From NCBI GenBank assembly GCA_035489015.1, contig DATHKR010000074.1, positions 1 through 64,000 of the forward strand: 64,000 bases of DNA. The letters run 5' to 3'. Shown here in pieces: positions 7,817 through 16,098 of the stretch. The stretch's first letter is position 1. The number at the start of each line of letters is the position of its first letter. Made by a program: the position numbers and the translations under genes. Under the pieces are notes generated by a model. The model was not told the origin of the DNA and ran no database searches. It saw nothing but the letters and a program-made list of their open reading frames with translations. Source of the DNA: DATFRY01 sp035489015. GTDB lineage: Bacteria > Myxococcota_A > Polyangia > Haliangiales > Haliangiaceae.

Positions 7817-10489
7817 ATGATCGAACGCCACGGCGCGCGCCGGTGCGCGCTTCTGCTGGTGGCTGTCCTGCTGTTGCCGGCCGCGCCGGCGCTCGGGGAC
7901 GCTCGCGCCGAGGCGCGGCGTCACTTCCAGGACGGGATGAGCCTCATCCGGGAGGGCAAGTACGAGGAGGGCACCAGCGAGCTGTTCGAGGCGTATCGCA
8001 TCCTTCCTCACCCGACCGTGCTCTTCAACATCGGCCGCGCGTTCTTCGACGCGGGGGACAACGAGCGCGCGATCGCGCAGCTCGAGCGATACGTGGCCAC
8101 CGATCCGCCCGACAAGGCGGAGGCCGCGCGACTGATCGAGATCGCCCGCGAGCGACTCCGCGCCCGCGACCGAGGTCACGATCAGCCGATCGCGCCGCCT
8201 CGATCTCCCGGGACGTCCGGGCCGGTCGAGCCGGTCGAGCCCCGCGCTCCCGCTCGCGCCGGTGACGTGGACCAGGACCAGGAGCTGACCCTCCTGCGTC
8301 AGGACCTCGAGAAGATGCTGCAGCGGGTCGACGCCTTGCAGGGGGCGGGCGGTGGCGCGGCGACGTCCGGCCGCACGGTTCGCGATCGGACCTACCCGAT
8401 CGTGCCTGGACCGTCCGGACCGCCCGTCGCCGAGATCACCGCAGCCGACGCGCCGGGCGCGGACACCGCCTCGCGCGACGATCCCTACGCGCCGATCGTC
8501 GTCACCTCGGCGCGCTACGGACAGAGCCCGCTCGACGCGCCCAACGCGGTCACCATCCTCACCGGCGACGAGCTGCGCGCCTCGGGCGCCGCGTCGATCC
8601 CGGACTTCCTGCGGCGGGTCCCCGGCGTCGACGTGATGTCGAACAGCCCGGGCGACTACAACGTCGGCATCCGCGGCTTCAACGACCGCCTGGCAAACAA
8701 GGTCCTCGTGCTCATCGACGGCCGCTCGATCTACCTCGACAGCGTCGGCGCGACCATCTGGCCGCTGGCCTCGATCTCCCCGGCCGACGTCGAGCGCATC
8801 GAGATCGTCCGCGGCCCCGGCGCCGCGCTCTACGGCGCCAGCGCCTTCTCCGGTGTCATCAACATCATCACGCGCAGCCCCGGGCAGGCCAGCGACGAGC
8901 CGGTGGCCGAGGTGTGGGCCGGGTTCCCCGATCAGGGCGGCGCGTCGCTCCGCTTCTCCGACCGCCTGGGGCCGACCGCCTACCGGGCCTCGTTCTCGGT
9001 CGAGCAGAAGCGCCGCTGGTACCGCGAGGTGGATCCCGCGCGCCTCGACTACGAGCTGGTCGCCCCGCACCCCGACGACGCGGTCCGGGTCGGCCGTGTC
9101 GACCTCCGGATCGATCACCGGCTCGGCCGCCACACCTCGGTGTCGGCCTCGGGCGGCCTCGCCGCCGGCCAGAACGAGTTCGTCGCGATCGGCGCGCTGC
9201 GCGACTTCTACCTCGACGGCTACCAGAGCTACCTGCGCGGCGACCTCCTCCTGCCGGCCGGCTTCTCGGTGCGGACGTTCTGGAACCACTCCAGCCTCGA
9301 CGTCGATCAATGGGCCCGTCCGCTCGGCGGGATCAGCCTCGCGAACCACCCGACCACCGACGTGATCGACACCGAGGTCAGCTCCTTCCGCGAGGTCGAT
9401 CTCGGCGTCACGCAGCGGTTCAACATCGGCGCCGGCTACCGGTTCAAGGCCGCCCGCTGGAACTGGCTGGGCAGCGAGCCCGAGGAGCACCACGCGTCGA
9501 TCTTCTTCCAGGACGAGGCGCTCCTGACCGACGACCTCCACGCCATCGCCTCGCTCCGCCTCGACCGTCACCCGCTCCTGGTCGACATCGGCGACGCCGC
9601 GTTCACCGACCGCTACGGCTTCTCGCCGCGCGGCGCGCTGGTCTGGCGGTTCGCGCCCGGCCAATCCGTGCACGCCACGGTCGGCACCGCGTTCCGGACG
9701 CCGACCTTCCTGGAGAGCTACATCTCGACCCCGGTCCCGACCACGACCGACGCGGTGGTGGTGCGGAACGTGGGGAACCTGGATCTCCTGCCCGAGCGCA
9801 TCCTCGGCGCCGAGCTGGGCTGGCGGAGCGAGCCGGCCTCCAGCCGCTACCAGCTCGAGGGGACCACCTACTTCAACCGGGTCTCGTCGCTGATCGAGCT
9901 CTCCGATCTGCGCCCGTGGCCGGATGGCCAGTCGACCTACGATCCGGCGGCCGGCATCTGGTATGCCGGGGACACCACCTACGTCAACGTCGACCAAGAC
10001 TACGACGCGATCGGGGTGGAGCTGGGCGGCAAGGTGTTCCCCAGCGACGGCCTCGACCTCTACGCGAGCGGCTCCTACGAGACCATCGACCGGGGCGGCA
10101 AGAGCATCGAGAGCACCTCGCCGCTGAAGCTGTCGGCCGGGGCGCAGCTCCGCAGCGGCGGCCTCAGCCTGTCGGGCGATGCTCACTTCGTGTCGGCCCA
10201 GACCTGGGCGCTGCGCAGCTTCGATGAGGCCGGCCAGACCATGGACACCGACGTGGATCTCCCCGCCTATGTCTGGGCCGGCGCGCGCCTCTCGTACCTC
10301 ATCCCCGACAGCCGGCTGGAGCTCGCGGTCGCCGGACAGAATCTCCTCGCCCCGATGCAGGAGGCGGTCAAGGCCGACCCCGGCGACACCAGCGAGGTCA
10401 CGACCCCCAGAGGAGCGCATCGCGAGCATCCGCTCGGCCAGCCCATCCCGCTCAGCGTGTACGCGACGCTGACCTACAAGATCTGGTGA
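7817..10489 (+). CDS. TonB-dependent outer-membrane receptor with N-terminal TPR-like region
   Basis: The product has 890 residues. The ATG at 7817 follows GAGGGAGGGG and gives a clean signal peptide (to about residue 27). Residues about 28-120 are helical and TPR-like (FQDGMSLIREGKYEEGTSEL, then NIGRAFFDAGDNERAIAQLE). A Pro-rich linker with a short coiled coil (about 155-175) leads to a TonB-box-like PIVVTSAR and a plug at about 227-355 (PNAVTILTGDEL, LRRVPGVDV, GIRGFNDR, IEIVRGPGAALYG, GVINIITR). The rest is a 22-strand-type barrel. The final residue is Trp, not the usual Phe. Such receptors bring in metal chelates or other large nutrients using TonB energy; the substrate cannot be assigned. 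The TPR region would sit in the periplasm, where it could bind a partner. Confidence 0.92.
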   Translation: MIERHGARRCALLLVAVLLLPAAPALGDARAEARRHFQDGMSLIREGKYEEGTSELFEAYRILPHPTVLFNIGRAFFDAGDNERAIAQLERYVATDPPDKAEAARLIEIARERLRARDRGHDQPIAPPRSPGTSGPVEPVEPRAPARAGDVDQDQELTLLRQDLEKMLQRVDALQGAGGGAATSGRTVRDRTYPIVPGPSGPPVAEITAADAPGADTASRDDPYAPIVVTSARYGQSPLDAPNAVTILTGDELRASGAASIPDFLRRVPGVDVMSNSPGDYNVGIRGFNDRLANKVLVLIDGRSIYLDSVGATIWPLASISPADVERIEIVRGPGAALYGASAFSGVINIITRSPGQASDEPVAEVWAGFPDQGGASLRFSDRLGPTAYRASFSVEQKRRWYREVDPARLDYELVAPHPDDAVRVGRVDLRIDHRLGRHTSVSASGGLAAGQNEFVAIGALRDFYLDGYQSYLRGDLLLPAGFSVRTFWNHSSLDVDQWARPLGGISLANHPTTDVIDTEVSSFREVDLGVTQRFNIGAGYRFKAARWNWLGSEPEEHHASIFFQDEALLTDDLHAIASLRLDRHPLLVDIGDAAFTDRYGFSPRGALVWRFAPGQSVHATVGTAFRTPTFLESYISTPVPTTTDAVVVRNVGNLDLLPERILGAELGWRSEPASSRYQLEGTTYFNRVSSLIELSDLRPWPDGQSTYDPAAGIWYAGDTTYVNVDQDYDAIGVELGGKVFPSDGLDLYASGSYETIDRGGKSIESTSPLKLSAGAQLRSGGLSLSGDAHFVSAQTWALRSFDEAGQTMDTDVDLPAYVWAGARLSYLIPDSRLELAVAGQNLLAPMQEAVKADPGDTSEVTTPRGAHREHPLGQPIPLSVYATLTYKIW

Positions 10490-11019
10490 TCGCCGTGAAG
10501 AAGCAGCCCTTGGCCCTCGCCGTCGCTCCGGCTCTCGCGCTCGGCCTGGCTCTGGCCGCCGGGTGCGACGACGACACCGACATCGATCGCGGGCTGGCGC
10601 CGGGCGAGACCAGCGTGGTCGCCGGCGACGCCGTCATCGTCATCCCGCTGGCCGAGCCACACCCGGTGGTGCTCTTCCTCGCCATGGTCGTGGACGCCGG
10701 CGGTACCCCGCTGGCCGAGCCGACCACCGTCGACGTCACGGTGGTGCCGGAGTCCGATCTCGCCGAGGGCGGCAACGGAGTCCGGACCGGGCCGTTCGCG
10801 TTCGGCCTGGTCTCCCCGGCCACCTACGTCGTCCGCGGGATCGTGGATGTCGACGAGAACTTCGACCTCCTGGTCCCCACGCTCGCGGCGCCCAGCCCGG
10901 GCGACCTCCTCGGCGGTTACGCCGACGTCACCACCGGTCAGCTCATCCCGATCCCGGTCGAGCCGGGCGAGGTGCTGGGCGAGGTGACCGTCCTGTTCGC
11001 CATTCCACCGGCGGGCTGA
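10486..11019 (+). CDS. Putative lipoprotein coupled to the TonB-dependent receptor
   Basis: The product has 177 residues. The GTG at 10486 overlaps the receptor stop as GTGA, so translation is coupled; a second GTG at 10495 is possible. The lipobox LAAGC gives a lipidated cysteine near residue 27, followed by an acidic DDDTD stretch. The mature part looks like an Ig- or carboxypeptidase-regulatory-type beta-sandwich (AEPTTVDVTVVPES, ATYVVRGIVDVDENF), but I cannot place it in a family. Context suggests a surface or periplasmic helper of the receptor, for example in substrate capture. That is inference from gene order only. Confidence 0.78.
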   Translation: MIAVKKQPLALAVAPALALGLALAAGCDDDTDIDRGLAPGETSVVAGDAVIVIPLAEPHPVVLFLAMVVDAGGTPLAEPTTVDVTVVPESDLAEGGNGVRTGPFAFGLVSPATYVVRGIVDVDENFDLLVPTLAAPSPGDLLGGYADVTTGQLIPIPVEPGEVLGEVTVLFAIPPAG

Positions 11020-11043
11020 TCGTCGCGCCGAGGTCGGCGCGGC

Positions 11044-13956
11044 CTACCCGGCGGAGGTGGGCTTGTAGATGACCCCCTCGCTCAGCCGGCCGTTCATCTT
11101 CACCACCAGCGGCTGCTCGAACCGGAGGTGGCGCACGCACGAGGTCTCGCGCACGGCGGGCTGGCCGGCGAGCCAGGCCCAGTCGAGGAAGCCCTCGCCG
11201 GCGTCGGGGTTGACCGTGAAGTAGCCGACGTTGAAGGAGGTCAGGTTCTGGAAGAAGTGGGTGCCCTGGGAGGGGGTGACCTTGAAGTCCTCGAAGCCGG
11301 CCTCGACGATCACGCGCGCGCCGGAGATCTGCTCCCAGGTCACCGGGATGCCCAGCCAGGGGTCGGCCGACCCCCAGCGCCCGACGCCGACGAGCAGGTA
11401 CGGGCGGCCGGCGAGCTCGGCGTTGAACTGGGCGATCTCGTTGGCGGTGCGCTGGCTGGCGCCGCGCTCGAAGCGGGCGCGGTCGATGATGATCGCGTCG
11501 CGGACGTCGTCGATCCGGCCGTTGCCGAGGATGCTGGTGGTGCGGCAGACCAGGGTGGCCGGGTCGACGTCGCCGATGACGAGGTCCTCGGACTCGGCGG
11601 CGAGGGCGAGCGGGCGGAGCTGGAGAAAGGCGAGCTCGCGGCGAGCGAGATCGACGGCGAACTCGATCTCGACGGGGGAGCCGATGCCCCAGCGGCCGAT
11701 CGCGAGCAGGCGGTCCAGCACCCTGGCCAGCGGGAAGTCCTCGTGCTTCAGGATCGACGCGAAGCTGACCACGCGGACGCCCGGGCGCGAGATGCCCTCG
11801 TGGATGGCGTCGTTCTCGGGCGAGTAGGTCGAGGCCAGCGCGCCGAGGGTGCCGTCGGCCTCGGCGACGTCGAGGCCGTAGCGGGACTCACGCATGTCGT
11901 TGTCGCGCGCGAGGTCGAGGGCCCAGAACTGGCGCTGGGAGTTCGCCAGCACGTCCTGCACCGACGAGAACTGCACCAGGTGCTGCGGCCAGCGCGGACT
12001 GAACCGCAGGCAGTTGCCCTCGTTGACCACGCTGCGGCCCAGCCCGAGGGCCACGGCCGCGATGCCGTCGTCGGCGGTCAGGGGAGCCGCCGGATAGAAG
12101 TTGTGGGACCGCGCGACGCCCGAGAAGTCGGGATAGAAGCGGTCGCCGTGCGCGGCGCCGACGACGCGCTGCACCAGGACCGCCATCTTCTCCTCCTCGA
12201 GCCGGTACGGCGTCGCGCGCAGGTAGTTCTTGGCCTGGCGCGAGAACGTCGACGCGTAGACGCGCACGATCGCCTGGATCAGCTCCTGCAGCCGGCGCTC
12301 CGGCGCGGGGTGGCGGTTGGCGATCATGAAGGTCTCGTAGATGCCGGCGAACGACTGGTACTGGGAGTCCTCGAGCAGGCTCGACGAGCGGACCGCCAGC
12401 GGATAGTCCATCCGTGGCAGCAGCGCGGCGAGGTCGGCCGCCGCTTCCTGCGGGAAGCGCGCGGCCAGGAACCGGCGCTCGATCGCCGCGGGGTCGTCGG
12501 TGCTGAGGGCGAAGCCGCGGAGGTCGTTCTCCTCGAGGAAGCGGTCGAACACGCCCGTCCCGAGCACGACCGCGGACGGGACGGCGATGACGAGGCCCGA
12601 GAACTCGTCGGTGATGGGCTGACGGCCGAGCAGGAGGCGCATGAAGGCCAGGCCGCGCGCCTTGCCGCCGATCGAGCCGCCGCCGATGCGGTGAAACCCG
12701 TGGTGGGGGTCGAACGTGTTGCGATCGAAGTCCGCGACCGCGACCAGGCTGCGATCGCGGCGGTACTTCGCGATCGTCTCGATGAGCCAGGTCCTCATCA
12801 GCTCGGCGTCCGCGAAGTCCGAGAGGCGGCGCGGTCGAATCTCGTCCGCGAGCGCGAACTCGGTGCGCGCCTTGAGCCAGCTCGAGAAGTGGTTGCGCTC
12901 GGCGTGGTAGGCGACGCTGGTGGCCGGCACGGTGGCGAGCTTGTCCTCGAGCGACTTCAGGTCGTGCGCGCGCTCGATCGTCTCGCCCTTGTCGTCGCGG
13001 AACACAAAGGCGCCGAACCCGAGGTACTCGATCATGAAGCGGCGCAGATCGGCGAGCAGCGTCGGTGAGCCCTTGAGCAGGAACGTGGCCCCGACGTCGG
13101 ACGCCTCGGCCGCGTGCTGCGGGTTCGACGACTGGAGGAGCACCGGCACGTCCGACCAGTGAGTCCGGACCCTGCGCGCGAACTCGAGCCCGGCCTCGGG
13201 AGACAGCTCCCCGTCGACGGGGAACTCGATGTCCGAGATGACGCCCAGGATGTCCTCCTGGAACGTGGTGAAGTCCTTCCACGCCTCCTCGTAGGTGCTG
13301 CACAGGAGGATCTTCGGCCTGGCCCGCATCCGCATGATCTTGTCCGACACGTTCACGCCCTCGGAGACCAGCCGGCGCGAGTGGTGCAGGAGCTCCTCGT
13401 AGATCGCCGGCAGGAACGACGAGTAGGAGCGGATGTTGTCCTCGATGAGGATGATCACCTGCACGCCCATCGTCTGGGTGTCGTGGACGACGTTCTGCCG
13501 GTCCTCGACGTACTTCACGATGGCGAGCAGGATGCGCGCGTCGCCCTGCCACAGGAAGGTGCGCTCCACCGCAGAGAGATCGTGATGGAGCGCGAAGTTC
13601 TTCACCTGCCGCGCGTCGAAGGCGAGCAGCACGACCGGGATCGCGAGCCCGCGCTCCCTGACCCGGCGGGCGAGCTCGGCGCCGTTCATGTCGCCGAGCT
13701 GGAGGCCGGTGATGATCAGGTTGAACCGGGTCGAGCGCGCGATCACCTCGAGCGCCTCGGCGCCGGTCGACACGGTCGTGAGCCCCGGTCCGTAGTGGAG
13801 GTCGAGGTTCCGGAACTCGCCGACGACGCGCTCGCCGATCTGTCCGGCCTCCTCGAGCACGAACGAGTCGTACGGGCTCGCGACCAGGAGGATGTCCATG
13901 ATGCGGTACCGCATCAGCTGGTGGAAATCCTGCAGGCCGCTGCGCACCGTCGACAT
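11044..13956 (-). CDS. PEP-synthase/PPDK N-terminal-like protein with two receiver-like domains
   Basis: The product has 970 residues. Residues about 20-145 resemble a response-regulator receiver, but the acceptor aspartate position is Thr (LIITGLQLGDMNG). A second receiver-like domain at about 215-330 keeps an Asp (VISDIEFPVDG). From about 440 to 800 comes a pyruvate phosphate dikinase N-terminal, ATP-grasp-like domain: GGGSIGGKARGLAF, AVPSAVVLGTGVFDRFL, YPLAVRSSSLLEDS and FLQLRPL are all characteristic. The swivelling phosphohistidine domain and the C-terminal PEP-binding barrel of PPDK or PpsA are absent. A C-terminal region of about 170 residues is unassigned. Full PEP synthesis therefore looks unlikely; an ATP-dependent phosphotransfer or regulatory role is inferred. 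Confidence 0.85.
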   Translation of the reverse strand: MSTVRSGLQDFHQLMRYRIMDILLVASPYDSFVLEEAGQIGERVVGEFRNLDLHYGPGLTTVSTGAEALEVIARSTRFNLIITGLQLGDMNGAELARRVRERGLAIPVVLLAFDARQVKNFALHHDLSAVERTFLWQGDARILLAIVKYVEDRQNVVHDTQTMGVQVIILIEDNIRSYSSFLPAIYEELLHHSRRLVSEGVNVSDKIMRMRARPKILLCSTYEEAWKDFTTFQEDILGVISDIEFPVDGELSPEAGLEFARRVRTHWSDVPVLLQSSNPQHAAEASDVGATFLLKGSPTLLADLRRFMIEYLGFGAFVFRDDKGETIERAHDLKSLEDKLATVPATSVAYHAERNHFSSWLKARTEFALADEIRPRRLSDFADAELMRTWLIETIAKYRRDRSLVAVADFDRNTFDPHHGFHRIGGGSIGGKARGLAFMRLLLGRQPITDEFSGLVIAVPSAVVLGTGVFDRFLEENDLRGFALSTDDPAAIERRFLAARFPQEAAADLAALLPRMDYPLAVRSSSLLEDSQYQSFAGIYETFMIANRHPAPERRLQELIQAIVRVYASTFSRQAKNYLRATPYRLEEEKMAVLVQRVVGAAHGDRFYPDFSGVARSHNFYPAAPLTADDGIAAVALGLGRSVVNEGNCLRFSPRWPQHLVQFSSVQDVLANSQRQFWALDLARDNDMRESRYGLDVAEADGTLGALASTYSPENDAIHEGISRPGVRVVSFASILKHEDFPLARVLDRLLAIGRWGIGSPVEIEFAVDLARRELAFLQLRPLALAAESEDLVIGDVDPATLVCRTTSILGNGRIDDVRDAIIIDRARFERGASQRTANEIAQFNAELAGRPYLLVGVGRWGSADPWLGIPVTWEQISGARVIVEAGFEDFKVTPSQGTHFFQNLTSFNVGYFTVNPDAGEGFLDWAWLAGQPAVRETSCVRHLRFEQPLVVKMNGRLSEGVIYKPTSAG

Positions 13957-14066
13957 GCGCCCAGCCTACCAGGCGAGGAAGGGCCGACGGCCCGCCCGAG
14001 GCTGCTGGCCGGCGACGTGCTCGCCGAGATGGTATGGGATCGGGCGACTTCCGCCTGGCGCGCCGC

Positions 14067-15428
14067 TCAGACGATGCCCTGGTCGATCATCGAGTCGGCG
14101 ACCTTCAGGAACCCGGCGATGTTCGCGCCGACGACGTAGTTGCCGGGCGAGCCGAACCGCGCCGACGTATCGACGCAGGCGCGGTGGATGCCTTTCATGA
14201 TCACGCGCAGCCGCTCGTCGACCTCTTCGCGCGTCCAGTTGAAGCGCATGCTGTTCTGCGCCATCTCGAGGCCCGACACCGCGACGCCGCCCGCGTTGGC
14301 CGCCTTGCCCGGTCCGTAGAGGATCCCGGCGTCGACGAACTGCAGAACGCCGTCGAGGTTCGTCGGCATGTTCGCGCCCTCGGCCACGACGTAGGCGCCG
14401 TTGCGCAGGAGGTTGCCGGCGTCGCGGGCGCCGATCTCGTTCTGGGTGGCCGACGGGAACGCGCAGTGCGCCTTGTGGTTCCAGAGCGGGTTGTGGTCGA
14501 GCTTGGGGTCGACGGGCACGTACGTGGCGGAGGAGTGCGCCGCCGCGTACTCCTCGATCCGGCCGCGCCGCACGTTCTTGAGCTCGATGACGAACCGGAG
14601 CTTGTCGCGATCGATCCCGGCCTCGTCGTAGATGTACCCGGTCGAGTCCGACAGCGTCATCGGTCGGGCGCCGAGGTCGAGCAGCTTCTCGATGGTGTAC
14701 TGCGCGACGTTGCCGCTCCCGGACACCAGACAGGTCTTGCCCTCGAGCGTCTGGCCGCGGCTGGCGAGCATCTCGGCGGCGAAGTAGACGCAGCCGTAAC
14801 CGGTGGCCTCGGGGCGGATGAGCGAGCCGCCCCAGCCGAGGCCCTTGCCGGTCAGGACGCCGGTGAACTCGTTCTTCAGCCGCTTGTACTGCCCGAACAG
14901 GAAGCCGATCTCGCGCCCGCCGACGCCGATGTCGCCTGCCGGCACGTCGGTGTTGGGTCCGATGTGGCGATAGAGCTCCGACATGAAGCTCTGGCAGAAC
15001 CGCATCACCTCGTTGTCGCTCTTGCCCTTGGGGTCGAAGTCGGAGCCGCCCTTGCCGCCGCCCATGGGCAGGGTGGTGAGCGAGTTCTTGAACACCTGCT
15101 CGAAGGCGAGGAACTTCAAGATCCCCAGGTTGACCGACGGGTGGAAGCGCAGGCCGCCCTTGTAGGGGCCGATCGCGCTGTTCATCTCGACGCGGAAGCC
15201 GCGGTTGATCTGGACCTGGCCGCGGTCGTCGACCCACGGCACCCGGAACATGATCACGCGCTCCGGCTCGACGAGCCGCTCGAGGATCCGGACGTGGCGG
15301 TACTCGGGATGGCGCGCCAGGACGATGGCGAGCGACTCCACCACCTCCTGGACCGCCTGGTGGAACTCGGGCTCGGCCGGGTTCTTCGCCCGCAGCTCCG
15401 ACATCAGACTCGAGACGTGGTCGTTCAT
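14067..15428 (-). CDS. gdhA: Glutamate dehydrogenase, GdhA type
   Basis: The product has 453 residues, the usual length for the hexameric NADP-type enzyme, which interconverts 2-oxoglutarate plus ammonium and glutamate in the cytoplasm. Substrate-site motifs are present: GGLRFHPSVNLGILKFLAFEQ, then PMGGGKGGSDFDPKGKS with the catalytic-site lysine, and VPAGDIGVGGREIGFL. The Rossmann core has LVSGSGNVAQY. I start at the ATG at 15428 because MNDHVSSLMSELR matches the family N-terminus; the open frame runs further upstream but lacks family similarity. Coenzyme preference is inferred from family. It lies 110 bases from the PPDK-like gene on the same strand; a link between carbon and nitrogen control is possible but unproven. 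Confidence 0.95.
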   Translation of the reverse strand: MNDHVSSLMSELRAKNPAEPEFHQAVQEVVESLAIVLARHPEYRHVRILERLVEPERVIMFRVPWVDDRGQVQINRGFRVEMNSAIGPYKGGLRFHPSVNLGILKFLAFEQVFKNSLTTLPMGGGKGGSDFDPKGKSDNEVMRFCQSFMSELYRHIGPNTDVPAGDIGVGGREIGFLFGQYKRLKNEFTGVLTGKGLGWGGSLIRPEATGYGCVYFAAEMLASRGQTLEGKTCLVSGSGNVAQYTIEKLLDLGARPMTLSDSTGYIYDEAGIDRDKLRFVIELKNVRRGRIEEYAAAHSSATYVPVDPKLDHNPLWNHKAHCAFPSATQNEIGARDAGNLLRNGAYVVAEGANMPTNLDGVLQFVDAGILYGPGKAANAGGVAVSGLEMAQNSMRFNWTREEVDERLRVIMKGIHRACVDTSARFGSPGNYVVGANIAGFLKVADSMIDQGIV

Positions 15429-15735
15429 GCGAAGGCCATCATCACGAGCCCTCGGGGCGGTCGCAACTCGCGGTGGCCAAATGTGTTTGTGGCGCATCGC
15501 GTCGAGGCCGCGAAGAGGCTGTTTCGCACCGCGGCGAGGTGAGCCCTGGGCGCCCGTCCCGGGGTGTCCCCGGGAATGACTCTTGCTCGGCGGGCCTGTG
15601 CCCCGAAGAGTGACGTGGCTCGCGAGGTGCGCGACGAGCGGACACCCGCGCGACATCCGGGTCGCGGCGCGGGCTCGTCGATGTGCGCCGGCCCGCGTGC
15701 ATGGGCGTGGCACGGGCCCTGCGTCCGGGGCCGGC
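15429..15735. other. Divergent intergenic region, no gene seen
   Basis: These 307 bases separate gdhA (minus) from a small lipoprotein gene (plus). They must hold promoters for both, but I find no convincing -35/-10 pair, sigma-54 element, long inverted repeat or short coding frame with a ribosome binding site. Confidence 0.5.
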
Positions 15736-16065
15736 ATGATCACGGCCAGGATCGCCTTTGCGTTCGTACTGCTGTCGTGTGCGTGTGGATCGGACGACGA
15801 CGACCTCGAGGACGATGCGGTCGATGCGGGCCGTGCCGACGCGGGCGGCGTGGGCGACGCCGGGGCGCCATCCGCCTGCGGGGAGCTGCCCGGGTCCTGC
15901 GCCCTGGATTGCGACGCCGAGCCCGGCGCCGCCTACTGCGCGCAGCAGCCGTACCCGCAGCCGGCGGAGTGCTACGAGTTCTGCTACGAGGGCCGCTGCT
16001 GCGCGTGCGAGGACCCGGACGGCTCCGGTCCAGCGTGGTCCGAGCAAATCATTGACTGCGCGTGA
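15736..16065 (+). CDS. Small Cys-rich lipoprotein
   Basis: The product has 109 residues. The ATG at 15736 gives a signal peptide ending at the lipobox LLSCAC or SCACG, with the lipidated cysteine near residue 17. A strongly acidic linker (GSDDDDLEDDA) follows, then a Cys-rich domain with about ten cysteines in CALDCDAEPG, YCAQQ, CYEFCYEG and CCACEDPD. The spacing suggests a small disulfide-stabilised fold outside the inner membrane. No family recognised. It converges with the M13 peptidase gene, 33 bases away. Confidence 0.7.
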   Translation: MITARIAFAFVLLSCACGSDDDDLEDDAVDAGRADAGGVGDAGAPSACGELPGSCALDCDAEPGAAYCAQQPYPQPAECYEFCYEGRCCACEDPDGSGPAWSEQIIDCA

Positions 16066-16098
16066 CCACCGGCGGGCTAGTCGGGGGCCATCGCGTCA

